Made by a program: the position numbers and the translations under genes
Origin: Fontibacillus phaseoli
GTDB lineage: Bacteria > Bacillota > Bacilli > Paenibacillales > Paenibacillaceae
DNA length: 64,000 bases
Assembly: GCF_003337355.1 (NCBI RefSeq)
Contig: NZ_QPJW01000003.1
Coordinates: 473,531 to 537,530 of the forward strand
Direction: 5' to 3'
Shown here: piece after piece, positions 10,001 through 18,110 of the stretch
How the letters are laid out: each line of letters opens with the position of its first letter
How positions within the stretch are numbered: the first letter of the stretch is position 1
Notes under the pieces: generated by a model
What the model was told of the DNA's origin: nothing
The model's input: only the letters and a program-made list of their open reading frames with translations
The model's database searches: none

Positions 10001-11922
10001 AGCTCGTATTGACTTAAATCCGGATATTTCTGCTTCAACAACGCCGCGGCGCCTGCGATATGCGGAGCGGCCATACTTGTGCCATTCTGTGCTTTATACC
10101 ATCCTTCATATTCCGGCACGCTGGATAAGATGCTTATCCCCGGCGCGGAGATATCCGGTTTAATGGCACCGGAGGGTAGAGCGGGGCCGCGGGAACTGAA
10201 GCCGGCCATAATATCCTCTTCGATCGTGGATCCGAAGGAAACGCTCAATGATGGATTCGCGGCAAGTTCCGCCTTCACCCGCTCGCCGTAAGCACCCGAA
10301 ATCGCGTAAATCGGAATCGTGACGTTCGCATTTCCGAGCGTCCCGCTCTCCAGTGCTTCAGGAAAATTGTTATAGATCAGGGCGGCGATAGCACCTGACT
10401 GGATCGCATTCTCGGCTTTTTCCACGAACGAGATTTCACCGCGCTTGATGAACGCGATTTTCCCCGTCAAATCTTTGCCGTCATAAGCAGATTTCTTGCC
10501 CAACCCGACGTCAACCAGTCCATAGGATTCCGTCAAGTTTTCGATGCCTTCGGATTTATCGAAGGTCTCCATGAAGAACTCGTCGCTCAATCCCGAAACC
10601 TTCAGTATCGGCGTATTCAACGGAGGTTTGGACGCTCCCACCGTGATCGCCAGCTCGGCCGAGCCCGGATCCGTTACCGTTTCTGCGTTCGGGCCGCTGT
10701 TCCCGCTGGATACTACCGCTATAACTCCTGCTTGGACGGCATTGTTAATCGCGACGGAATCCGCAGACCGCTCGTTATTCGTTTCCGATCCAAGCGACAG
10801 ATTGACAACGTCCATCCCGTCTGCCACCGCGCGCTCGATACCAGCGATCACATCTTCCGTAGACCCGCTGCCGTAAGGACCCAGCACTTTATACGCAAAA
10901 ATTTGCGCTTCCGGTGCCACGCCTTCGATCCCTGCCTTGCCGTCGGCACCTGCACCCCGTCCGGCCACGATCCCAGAAACGTGTGAACCGTGGGAAGTCC
11001 AATACGGCTTTCCTGCCGCGCTGACTTCCGGCGTGTTCGGATTCAAGGCACGTGCCTTCAGGAAATCCTCCTTCGTTGTCTCGTAAGGTTCTTCATCATC
11101 GTTTACGAAGTCGTATCCCCAATATCCGTCCGGGATAGCCCCTTCCAAATCGGGATGGTCATTGGCCGCCCCGGTATCGATGACGCCGACATGAATTCCG
11201 CTCCCCTTTACGCCGGCATCCCAGAAGGCATCGCTCCCTATGAAAGGAACGCTTCCTTCCGGCGTTACCAGGGTATCGGCTTCTTCTGCCGTCGCATAAA
11301 CCGTGTTGTTGGGGTACACCGCTTTAACTCCGGGAAGCGAAAGCAGGTCTTCCACCTGATCGGCCGCGATAGTCAATGAAAAACCGTTAAAAATGCCGGA
11401 ATATTCACGACCGATATCCGCATTCAGTTTCCCTAACGCGGACTTCTTGAAATTTTGCTGTTCCAGATCGACTTTTATTTGATGCGATGACAGCGAAGAA
11501 GCGCCGGAACGCGCCTTGCTTTGCAGTTGCCCGGCTTCGAATACCTTCACCGGCGCTTCCTGCAGTTCCACGATCACGGAGATTTGTTCACCGCCGTCTG
11601 TCGGAGGCACGAAATTTTGAGGTTCTATTGAAGATGATAAAGAGGAATTTTGCTTTTCGAGTATCAATTCATCCTGAGCAATCCCAGTCTTTGCGGACTT
11701 GTTGAAAGCTTGATCTTGGCTTCGTTTTAGCGTGACGCCCGAATCCAGAATGGCCCGATCCAGCGATACGGCATCGCGGTCCAACCTCGATACCGCTTTG
11801 CTGGTTACGTCTACGCCAAGCTTAGCGCTCTCTTGCGCTCCTGCAGCCGGAAGAAGAAGGGTAAAGCTCAGCATGAAGCTTAATAATCCGGCGATGGTTC
11901 TCCTAATTACTCTCCTACTCAA
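7075..11922 (-). CDS. S-layer-anchored Vpr-like subtilisin-family protease
   Basis: 1615-residue secreted protease. In order: signal peptide (1-29, AAGA cleavage region), inhibitor I9-like prodomain (about 110-210), S8 catalytic domain with Asp249 (VIDTG), His311 (SHGSHVSG), oxyanion Asn408 and Ser616 (NGTSMAAPH), and a PA-domain insertion (about 450-565). Next come Fn3-like domains, a cohesin-like module (about 1060-1180), a bacterial Ig-2 domain, a Gly/Ser linker, a ZU5-like segment, and three SLH domains (about 1430-1610) for cell-wall polymer binding. The TTG start at 11922 is chosen for its GGGAGA site. The triad is complete, so it is probably active and displayed on the surface. A 9-bp tandem repeat (7780-7806) encodes LAALAALAA. 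Confidence 0.93.
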   Translation of the reverse strand: MSRRVIRRTIAGLLSFMLSFTLLLPAAGAQESAKLGVDVTSKAVSRLDRDAVSLDRAILDSGVTLKRSQDQAFNKSAKTGIAQDELILEKQNSSLSSSIEPQNFVPPTDGGEQISVIVELQEAPVKVFEAGQLQSKARSGASSLSSHQIKVDLEQQNFKKSALGKLNADIGREYSGIFNGFSLTIAADQVEDLLSLPGVKAVYPNNTVYATAEEADTLVTPEGSVPFIGSDAFWDAGVKGSGIHVGVIDTGAANDHPDLEGAIPDGYWGYDFVNDDEEPYETTKEDFLKARALNPNTPEVSAAGKPYWTSHGSHVSGIVAGRGAGADGKAGIEGVAPEAQIFAYKVLGPYGSGSTEDVIAGIERAVADGMDVVNLSLGSETNNERSADSVAINNAVQAGVIAVVSSGNSGPNAETVTDPGSAELAITVGASKPPLNTPILKVSGLSDEFFMETFDKSEGIENLTESYGLVDVGLGKKSAYDGKDLTGKIAFIKRGEISFVEKAENAIQSGAIAALIYNNFPEALESGTLGNANVTIPIYAISGAYGERVKAELAANPSLSVSFGSTIEEDIMAGFSSRGPALPSGAIKPDISAPGISILSSVPEYEGWYKAQNGTSMAAPHIAGAAALLKQKYPDLSQYELKALLMNNTVKLNDRTGNRYTHMDQGAGRVALEKVLEAKAVAMTEESTVFVDNGELETYYTGSLSFGQVNYGTNAERKVIVKDIVGESSSYSVEARWYGDAPIEAVPSDGIISVPAGGEQDLTVTLEVPNNTDKSYYEGELILTETASGHVIQMPISVHVGEYDVITDLMVVPDIFSPNGDGETDLADLSFNVNKYTPYFSLDLITSDGKWLGPLIEIDEGIDPGVYIIRDWDGSELEDDLYNLVPFVGNSPVEAEPLLDQVTAFIIDRQDPIAELSDPAITLNESGMMGTISGKVTGDLMIDLLVPQGMKIGQVIGIAAKNKDKGLQLNGSIDDAGNFAIEVPVYPGDNAYEVFVYDLAGNGLAVPLSTATYTFNDFVAPVVGSDQVLPNEEFSLDVDFSVTRAVYSAKFDLLYSNRLELASITPSTEFNNHQALHNPSEPLTVSEAVYEYDEHTSRHEVFISLNGTEGYIGDGSLASFKFAGAEFGQYDFKLAHLKLLDRDGNEIAVNVKPSVQVSVQEQPVLTVSPLSLSVQEGVGNKLTVTYKGPDGTVSDVTGNAEYAVADTAIASAAKGTVTGKQAGHTTVKVSYEDLDVTVDVTVTKAPSSGGNGGSGGSSGGGGSKTPPIPPTPKPEQPSVNGSVKEAIKANEPTKVTLPNGLTLTLPAGAVTSADAGFVRVTPATEEETKKLLADLSLGSIKPLGTYFDFAILDKNGKPLEGPTFSKPVELSIPLAALAALAAGTLNGEKISLFKISEKGKLTQQVGRLIDGKIVVTLNSFSRYMYMAKDISFADVTSANYAWAVNEIEVLAAKDIVTGQSADLFAPKAQVTRAEFVSLLVRALGLEKSTDGEVRFSDVSDSDWYHNDVQTAVAKGFVTGYSDQSFAPDQLITRVEMAVILSRVLESLENKDLAVEQLSGFADDAVIQDWARKAVAQVAGLGLMQGRGDNRFEADAFTTRAEAAVVVYRIFKTYTK

Positions 11923-12123
11923 ACTCTCATCTCCCTTTGGTATATTTAATTTTTAATGTGCCGAATCAAGCTGCCGTACTATATCTATTCTGCGGGTTTG
12001 TAAAATTACCTCTTAAAATTTATAAAAATATGATTATTTTTGTAAAAATGCTAGATATTACATTTTTCGACGAAAGTTTCGTATTTGCAAAGCAAGATAA
12101 GAACAGCATTCGACAGACAGGAC

Positions 12124-12163
12124 AAAAAAGCCCTTACGTAACCCAAAGGTTGAACGTAAGGAC
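12124..12163 (-). terminator. Terminator of the yojF-bshB2 operon
   Basis: The stem CCTTACGT/ACGTAAGG (8 bp, perfect, about 14-nt loop) is followed on the minus strand by GC and TTTTTT, 36 bp past the bshB2 stop. Confidence 0.8.
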
Positions 12164-12198
12164 TTCCCTTGCAAATATGGATTGAATCTTGAAGCAAG

Positions 12199-12951
12199 CT
12201 AATGATTTACTCCCGCCATAACCGGACGACTGCCCGCAGGTTGAAATAAGTCGCCCGAATTCAGGATCGGAGCAGAAGCGTCTCCGTTTATGAAATATTC
12301 AACCTTTCCGAACCGGTCAAGCGCTTCACTATCCGGCAGCCACACCCATTCATCAATCTCCGATTGGCAACGGTGAGCTCGGAATGCGGCGAGCTTTGAC
12401 TCCAGGTGGTCGGACACGTCGATCTTCAGGATATCTTCGGGAGCATATCCGTAAGGTTCGGGATGCTCCATCCTGTCTCCGAAAGAAATAAAATACAGCG
12501 CACCCTTGCACCTGGCTCGATGATAAGCTGCGGTGGTCGCCTTCCCGATAGAACAGTGGTCAGGGTGACCGCCCAGTTTTTCATGAAAGGTTAATACCAC
12601 ATCGGGAGCGATGTCCTGTATCAAGTTCTCGATTCGCGCGGTTAAACTCTCCTCGTCGATGAATTCCACTGTTTTGTCGCGAATATCCAGAAACATGAGC
12701 CGTCCGATTCCAAGAGAATCGCATGCAGCCTGCAATTCCTTTTCCCGTGCCGCGGCGATAGTCTCCCGGTTAAGATAAGGCGGATTACCCATGCGGCGCC
12801 CCATCTCTCCCCGCGTAGCGCTTACCAGCGTTATCTCGACTCCCTCTGCGGCATATTTAGCCAATGTCCCGCCGCAAATAAATGTTTCGTCATCCGGGTG
12901 CGCGAACACCGCCAACAGCTTACGAGCCTTGCTCTGATTCATATCGTTCAT
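12199..12951 (-). CDS. bshB2: Bacillithiol biosynthesis deacetylase (PIG-L family)
   Basis: 250-residue zinc-dependent LmbE/PIG-L deacetylase. The metal motif AHPDDE is at about residues 17-22 and the third ligand is in GGHPDHCSIG. Family members of this subgroup remove the acetyl group from GlcNAc-malate during bacillithiol synthesis. The assignment to BshB2 rather than another PIG-L enzyme rests on the upstream YojF partner, the same pair as yojF-yojG in Bacillus subtilis. The start overlaps the yojF stop by ATGA. The C-terminal 30 residues are variable and probably disordered. Confidence 0.87.
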   Translation of the reverse strand: MNDMNQSKARKLLAVFAHPDDETFICGGTLAKYAAEGVEITLVSATRGEMGRRMGNPPYLNRETIAAAREKELQAACDSLGIGRLMFLDIRDKTVEFIDEESLTARIENLIQDIAPDVVLTFHEKLGGHPDHCSIGKATTAAYHRARCKGALYFISFGDRMEHPEPYGYAPEDILKIDVSDHLESKLAAFRAHRCQSEIDEWVWLPDSEALDRFGKVEYFINGDASAPILNSGDLFQPAGSRPVMAGVNH

Positions 12952-13265
12952 TCGGGGAACGGCTCCTTTCCCAAATGGAGCGCAACGTCCATGCGTCCCC
13001 TGTCGTCAAATCCGGCCAGCAGCAGCCGGCCTGCCGGATCAAGCTCGTAATGGGTCAGACCCTCCATCCGTAGCCATCCGTGCCCGTCAAACCGGAGCGC
13101 CGCCCGATACGGGCCTTCTCCGTCCCCGGCAATAAAAGCATCCGTCACTTCAACCTTGAAATTCCGGACAAATACATACGAAGTCGCCTCGCTGTGAATA
13201 AAAGCGGCCGCTCCCACAAATTTGCGGAGTTCCGCCTCCACCTGCATTCTGTCGATGTTTACCAT
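12948..13265 (-). CDS. yojF: YojF family protein (DUF1806)
   Basis: 105 residues with the YojF pattern: an N-terminal helix (VEAELRKFVG), HSEATSYVFVRNFKV, then a beta-rich body ending in GRMDVALHLG. There is no signal peptide. It is co-transcribed with and overlaps bshB2, as in other Bacillales. Its biochemical role is not established; a role with the deacetylase is inferred from linkage. The ATG at 13265 is preferred over a TTG at 13268; both lie about 10 nt from an AAGAAGG site. Confidence 0.85.
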   Translation of the reverse strand: MVNIDRMQVEAELRKFVGAAAFIHSEATSYVFVRNFKVEVTDAFIAGDGEGPYRAALRFDGHGWLRMEGLTHYELDPAGRLLLAGFDDRGRMDVALHLGKEPFPE

Positions 13266-13886
13266 CAAGTTGGATTACCTTCTTCTTTAAAGTAATTAAG
13301 AAATCTACTCTATTATATCAAGAGTACAGAATATCGGAATTCATAATCTGTATTCTGTATTTATCCGGCGAATGGATCTGCTAACTCTTCCGTAAAAGTG
13401 CATTCATTTATCGAGTCTTTATGCGAATTATTTAGCGTCTTTGTCTAGGGGATGTTTTTATTCATCAACATGGTGCTGGGGTAAAAAAGGGAGGAATTTC
13501 AGACCATCGAACGATCACTTATGTGTTTTTTAACGCTTGGGCAATCCCCTGGAGTTGAGGTAATGACCTGAATACCGGCTACGAAATGCCAAATTAACTA
13601 GACATAAAAGGCAAGAAGTCAAGACGGATCAAGGATATGGCACGGACAAGCTGGCTTCTTCTATCGTTTGGTTATTCTAGGGATTGAGAACATTACCAGA
13701 ATATTTTTACAAATTATTCAGATAGAAAGCATTAATTACTCATTAAATGAAATGCCACTAAATATGACTTACATACCATATTCAGGGATTTTATTGATAT
13801 TTTTTTACATTAATGGTAATGTGATGGTTAAGGGTGAGTTGGCCAACTCCATTACCCCAAAAATATGTTTTAAAAGGAGTTTAACT
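13266..13886. other. 620-bp intergenic stretch, no gene recognised
   Basis: The stretch is AT-rich toward its right end. Reading frames are short or lack ribosome binding sites; an open frame entering the next gene from 13668 has no supporting site. The shift in composition near 13650 marks the left side of an AT-rich insertion. Confidence 0.5.
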
Positions 13887-14531
13887 ATGAAAAAGTTATC
13901 GGCTCTATTTCTAACTATTTGTTTATTGTTTATCTCAAGTGTCCCCCTTGCTGCCGCTGAAGGTAACGAAGAAGTCTCACCTATAACTAATGATAGGGTT
14001 ATCAGTTTTTTAAAAACAAACAATATTAATTATGAATTTTTAAATGGGGATATTAAGTTAGTCGAAACATCAACTGAATCTATAGCTGAGGTAAATGAGT
14101 TACTAGCCTCTGAGTCCAAAAGCACTCTTAATGCTATAGCTGCTATTTCTTACCCTACTCCCTACATTCATATGAGAAATCACGATATATATGATTCACA
14201 AAAATTCAAGGCAGCAAGAAAAGCAGCCTTAGCCGCAGCCGTTGTTGAATGGGCAAAGAATAAATTCTTACCAGATCCATGGAAAATTAGTATAGCTGCT
14301 GCTGGTGGGTTTGGCATCTATTATTTCGTGAATACTGATGTGGAAGATTTATATTTTTACATTAAATATTCCTATAGAGAAAAGGGACCAGGATTTTTTG
14401 ATAGTAATGGTACTTTCATAGGTGACTATGAAATACTAAAAGAAATCAGAACTACTAAAAACTCAAATTATACTGGCGGTTGGGTAGAACATGACGCAAG
14501 GTTATCAACTATAGTGGATCCATGGTTCTAA
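13887..14531 (+). CDS. Secreted AT-rich protein, bacteriocin-like candidate
   Basis: 214 residues. A clear signal peptide (MKKLSALFLTICLLFISS, A-A-A cleavage near 25) is followed by a charged region, a cationic alanine-rich amphipathic helix (KFKAARKAALAAAVVEWAK, about 112-130), a Gly/Ala hydrophobic segment (AAAGGFGIYYFV) and an aromatic C-terminus ending DPWF. The ATG at 13887 follows AAAAGGAG; the open frame extends upstream to 13668 but has no site there. Base composition is far more AT-rich than the neighbours, suggesting transfer. The next gene is a 58-residue two-helix membrane protein 17 bp downstream, the usual shape of a toxin or peptide with an immunity partner. No family is recognised; the function is inference only. 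Confidence 0.72.
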   Translation: MKKLSALFLTICLLFISSVPLAAAEGNEEVSPITNDRVISFLKTNNINYEFLNGDIKLVETSTESIAEVNELLASESKSTLNAIAAISYPTPYIHMRNHDIYDSQKFKAARKAALAAAVVEWAKNKFLPDPWKISIAAAGGFGIYYFVNTDVEDLYFYIKYSYREKGPGFFDSNGTFIGDYEILKEIRTTKNSNYTGGWVEHDARLSTIVDPWF

Positions 14532-14548
14532 GAAAAGAGGATTAAAGT

Positions 14549-14725
14549 ATGAGATTAAACATGCTGGGTTACTTTATTACTTTTGCATTTAATTTTATAG
14601 TAGCTTACTTTATCTACGATGAGTCTGGTTATGTTAAACCTTTAATTCATTCTATTCTTATTTTGATTGTTGTTGTTATAATGGATTTAATCATGAAAAA
14701 CAAAAAAAGAAAATCAAATAAATAA
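14549..14725 (+). CDS. Small two-helix membrane protein
   Basis: 58 residues. Two membrane helices (about 6-22 and 33-48) are joined by a short acidic turn (YDESGY), with a lysine-rich cytoplasmic tail (KNKKRKSNK). An AGAGG site lies 9 nt before the ATG. It is too short for ordinary gene callers. It lies 17 bp after the secreted protein and before a shared terminator, so the two are almost surely co-transcribed. An immunity role is possible but not shown. Confidence 0.7.
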   Translation: MRLNMLGYFITFAFNFIVAYFIYDESGYVKPLIHSILILIVVVIMDLIMKNKKRKSNK

Positions 14726-14733
14726 ATGGAACT

Positions 14734-14780
14734 AAAAATCCAGCCTTAATCCCATAAAAACTCGGACTAGGCTGGATTTT
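14734..14780 (+). terminator. Strong terminator of the secreted-protein pair
   Basis: AAAATCCAGCCT pairs perfectly with AGGCTGGATTTT across a 22-nt loop, followed by GGTTTCTT. The flanking A and T runs make it usable in both directions. Confidence 0.85.
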
Positions 14781-14987
14781 GGTTTCTTGCCTGATTTAAC
14801 AACGTTGAATACACAATTTATACGCTCATGACTAAAACGTTGAAAGATAAAGAACTAATTTATTTACAACTCTTTTCATTTGTTAGGATACATTAAAATC
14901 TAGTATAAGCTTTTAATGTTTAAACCAGTTTGGACAATCTATGATGTGCTCCTCTGTCGAAAATGGAAATATGTGTCGGTTTAATCT

Positions 14988-15222
14988 TTATTGCGCTTCT
15001 TGATTTATTTTTCCTCTGACACGATAGGTTACCGACTCTGCTGAGCTTCCCGTGATCACTGCCAGACCCCCTGGGAATTCTGTTCTCATCTCTTTAATTT
15101 AACCTTGAGTCAAACCTTTTTTAAACTCGATTTTAAGCTCCCAGACAAATTGATCCGCATAATAGCCCCCAAAATTAATCGATTGTTAATTCCATGTCAT
15201 CGTCCTCTGATTTATTATCCAT
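14988..15222 (-). pseudogene. Decayed small gene, unknown family
   Basis: A minus-strand frame from an ATG at 15222 (MDNKSEDDDMELTI) continues, after a one-base shift near 15182, as INFGGYYADQFVWELKIEF. An in-frame TAA then interrupts TQG/IKEMRTEF, and the frame resumes to FPGGLAVITGSSAESVTYRV before a stop at 14988. Two lesions in an otherwise protein-like frame of about 77 codons suggest a recently decayed gene. The family is not recognised. Confidence 0.4.
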
Positions 15223-15291
15223 TTTTGAATTTATCCTATGCACTAGTTCTATGATTTCTGCGAAGCCGATTACTAGCAATTTTAGTTTTGA

Positions 15292-15319
15292 TTGATTTCA
15301 TATTCTATAACTGTATAAT
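15292..15319 (+). promoter_or_regulatory. Promoter of the GNAT gene
   Basis: TTGATT and TATAAT are separated by 16 bp, 40 bp before the start codon. Confidence 0.6.
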
Positions 15320-15358
15320 TATACAATCGACTAATTTCCGGGGAGGTTGCCAGCCCTT

Positions 15359-16114
15359 ATGAATCCAAATCATAAAATGATAGAAGAACTGGCCTTAAAC
15401 AACTGGCCCGCTTTGTCCACCCTGCTCTATGACGGATGGGTGCTGCGTTTCGCCAAGGGCTGCACAAAACGGGCCAACTCGGTCAGTCCTCTGTTCGGTT
15501 CTTCGCTGGATTTGGAACAGAAAATCTTGGAATGCGAAAATATCTATGCCGCCAATCAGTTGCCCGCCATTTTTAAAATTACCCCGTTTATCCACCCTGC
15601 CGATCTGGATAACGTCCTGGAACAAAAGGGGTACCAATTAATCGATGTCACCAGCATGCAAACAATGCATCTGAACAACCTTGCCGAACCCCGGCTTCAT
15701 ACCGTCAAGATCGTGGAGCATGTGGATGAGGAATGGCTGGAGCAATTCGGCAGGCTGGATCAGGCTTCAGACCGGAAACTGGACACCATGAGAGAGATGC
15801 TTTCCAATATCAAAACCCCTAAAGGGTTTATCCTTCTGTATCACGACGGTCAAGTTGTTGCCTGCGGTCTGGGAGTCATTGAGCGGGGGTATATCGGATT
15901 GTATGACATCGTCACGGACGCCGCCCGTCGGAATCAGGGACTCGGAGAGCAGATGATATTACACCTGCTGAAATGGGGCAAAGCCAATGGGGCGAGAGAC
16001 AGTTATCTGGCCGTAGTCGCAAATAATGATCCCGCCCTGCGTTTGTATTCCAAAATCGGCTTCACGGAAGCGTACAGACACTGGTACAGAGTTCAGGGAA
16101 TAGTGAAAGGCTGA
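15359..16114 (+). CDS. GNAT family N-acetyltransferase
   Basis: 251 residues. The C-terminal GNAT domain (about 125-250) has VACGLGVIERGYIGLYDIVTD, the acetyl-CoA loop RRNQGLGEQM, and the family ending ALRLYSKIGFTEAYRHWYRV. The N-terminal half is a diverged GNAT-like domain, as in two-domain acetyltransferases. The ATG at 15359 is preferred because the TTG at 15347 directly abuts the GGGGAGG site; the ATG is 12 nt away. It is monocistronic and convergent with a decayed gene. The substrate is unknown. Confidence 0.87.
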   Translation: MNPNHKMIEELALNNWPALSTLLYDGWVLRFAKGCTKRANSVSPLFGSSLDLEQKILECENIYAANQLPAIFKITPFIHPADLDNVLEQKGYQLIDVTSMQTMHLNNLAEPRLHTVKIVEHVDEEWLEQFGRLDQASDRKLDTMREMLSNIKTPKGFILLYHDGQVVACGLGVIERGYIGLYDIVTDAARRNQGLGEQMILHLLKWGKANGARDSYLAVVANNDPALRLYSKIGFTEAYRHWYRVQGIVKG

Positions 16115-16124
16115 CGACCCGGTC

Positions 16125-17110
16125 TCAAAATTTTTTCTGCAAAATAAAAAGGTCCGTGGGTTTTGTCCTGTTGGAGGGCTGCGTATAAAACTCGATGCAA
16201 TAGCTGTCAATATTCAAGGCGGCTATCCCTGACAAAATGGGAGATCCCTTCTCGCAAACAATGGATTCCCCCGGATACCGAATCGGAATATACGTTGTTT
16301 CCGGAGTTTACAAAACAGGATTTTAACATCCCTTTATCCAGGGTAGCCCATCCAACCCCGTACTCATGGGTAAAACGGAAGGCTTACCGCTCCTCTCCCA
16401 ACCTTTTTGGAGCCCAAAGCGAATATAGCGGAGATTCCAGTTCCGCTATATTCGCTTTGTATCTTACCATCGGGTTCAACCGTGACCCGACTCAGGCAGT
16501 TATCGGTTACCGCGATAAGTTGAACCCATGGGCCTTGCGAAACGGAAACAACCGAAAAAAGATCGCAATCCAGGTGGACGGTGTTTTGCTGCCCGATATT
16601 TCCGCCGAGATCCATCTTCCGGATTAAAAGATTCCCGTCTCCGTAAGAGAAAGCATACATCTCATCTTGATTCTCATCGATAAATATGTGCTCGCACTGC
16701 GGCAGCGGGATCTTCGCGGTTACCCGCTTCTTAAAATCACCGTTTGCAAATTCCAGGATCTCCAGCTTATCTTCTTTTTTCGGATTAAAAATATCCCCGT
16801 TGTGAAACACAGAGCAGTTCCCCACGTTTCCGACGTATTCACCGACCACGCTCCGAATCGGCTTGAGCTTGTCGAGACCGCTCCGGTCCGGTACGGGGAG
16901 AACGCTGTCCGGGCTCAAGAATAGACTGGGAAGCACTCCTTTCGTTTCCGCCAACGCGTGCCTAATTTTTCCGTCCATATCAATTTCGATATAAGCGACT
17001 TCATAGTTTTGATCGGAATCATAGACGTATACCGCATGAACCGTGCTGCCATGGAGCGTTGACATTACGCCATGACTGTTAAGCCCGTAAGGATTGCTGA
17101 TTTTGAGCAT
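16125..17110 (-). pseudogene. Frameshifted beta-propeller-like protein, unknown function
   Basis: The intact frame 16364-17110 (248 codons) has repeated short beta-strand segments (YEVAYIEIDMDGKIRHA, EHIFIDENQDEMYAFSYGDG, QLIAVTDNCLSRVTVEPDG) like a propeller or TolB-type repeat protein. It stops at LPFYP, but protein-like sequence continues in a second frame (HEYGVGWATLDKGMLKSCFV) and then a third (AALNIDSYCIEFYTQPSN, ending LQKKF at 16125). The original was probably near 325 residues with two frameshifts. A long perfect hairpin lies inside the first frame. No family is named with confidence. Confidence 0.55.
16416..16458. repeat. Perfect 17-bp inverted repeat
   Basis: AAAGCGAATATAGCGGA, a 9-nt loop, then its exact complement. 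It lies inside the decayed reading frame, where it encodes the odd stretch SEYSGTGISAIFALG. It is not followed by a T run, so it is not a normal terminator. Confidence 0.8.
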
Positions 17111-17233
17111 GCGGCTATGCGCCGAATGTTCCTGCGGGACATATCAATCTTTAACAAGTGAAGCACCTCTTTTAGATGAGTCATCTCGTATCCCCCCTGC
17201 ATTATCATTTCAACAAGTCATGCCTGATATAGT

Positions 17234-17791
17234 TCAAGCAAGATAATCCCGCTGCAATATCCCGTAGATTTCCAAATCGACGATGCCCTTTCCCGTCCAC
17301 ACTTTCGCCTGTCTCAAAGTTCCTTCCTTAAGGAAACCGTTCTTGAGCAGCACCTTCTTCGAAACTTCATTTGCCGGCATGACTTCGGCCTGAATCCGGT
17401 TAACCCCCGCTTCCTTGAATAGAAACTCAACCAAGAGTGCAACAGCTTCACTAGCGATCCCCCGGCCCCAGTGACCTTCCGCCAAAAAATAACCGATCGT
17501 CGCCATATTCACCTTCTGATCGAAGTCGCAAGCTTCGAGAATGCCGACCATCTCTTCTCCGGCAAAAATCCCCCATTTGACTCTCGTTTTTTTCAAATAA
17601 TCCCGTTGAAAGTGTCCGATCATGTTTCTTACGGTCTCTTTGTTGTGCTTCGGCAGAATCCCGCAAAAGTCGAATACCCGGTCATTACTATAGATGGCGA
17701 ATACTTCTTCCAAGTGCTGTTCTTCAATTTTTTGAATCCGAATCCGCTCCGACTGCAACACAGGTAACTGTTCTTTAAAAATAGCATCCAT
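17234..17791 (-). CDS. RimJ/RimL-type GNAT N-acetyltransferase
   Basis: 185 residues. A typical ribosomal-protein or aminoglycoside-type GNAT: LQSERIRIQKIEEQHLEEVF at the N-terminus, the acetyl-CoA site GHWGRGIASEAV (about 112-123), then NRIQAEVMPANEVSKKVLLKNGF and a C-terminal EIYGILQRDY. The ATG at 17791 is chosen over the one two codons earlier; neither site is decisive. The substrate is not predictable. Confidence 0.9.
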   Translation of the reverse strand: MDAIFKEQLPVLQSERIRIQKIEEQHLEEVFAIYSNDRVFDFCGILPKHNKETVRNMIGHFQRDYLKKTRVKWGIFAGEEMVGILEACDFDQKVNMATIGYFLAEGHWGRGIASEAVALLVEFLFKEAGVNRIQAEVMPANEVSKKVLLKNGFLKEGTLRQAKVWTGKGIVDLEIYGILQRDYLA

Positions 17792-17979
17792 AATCATAGG
17801 GAATTTCTCACCGCATCCTTCTTTGGAAATTTAAATTTTCAGCCCCTGCTTCCCGCTCCCACTGCTTGACCTTCCCGTAAACAGCCATCTTTCCCCCTCT
17901 TTTCTACGATTGATTTTGCGCACAATGTTAAATATAGGATATCAGAACACAATCATGATCTTCTCCCACTTTTCTCATA

Positions 17980-18015
17980 GGATTGAAGTGAACCGGCGGA
18001 TTGGAGTGAACCGGC
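17980..18015. repeat. 18-bp tandem direct repeat
   Basis: GGATTGAAGTGAACCGGC is followed immediately by GGATTGGAGTGAACCGGC (one mismatch). It lies about 95 bp upstream of the alarmone synthetase gene, so it may be a regulator binding site or a simple duplication. The rest of 17798-18110 holds no gene. Confidence 0.75.
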
Positions 18016-18110
18016 AAAACATGACCGAAGTTGGAAAGCGGGCTTTAATATAAGCTATAATTAGGAGGACCGACAGCTTTTAATACTTTTTTGCAAGAAG
18101 GACGGTAAAC

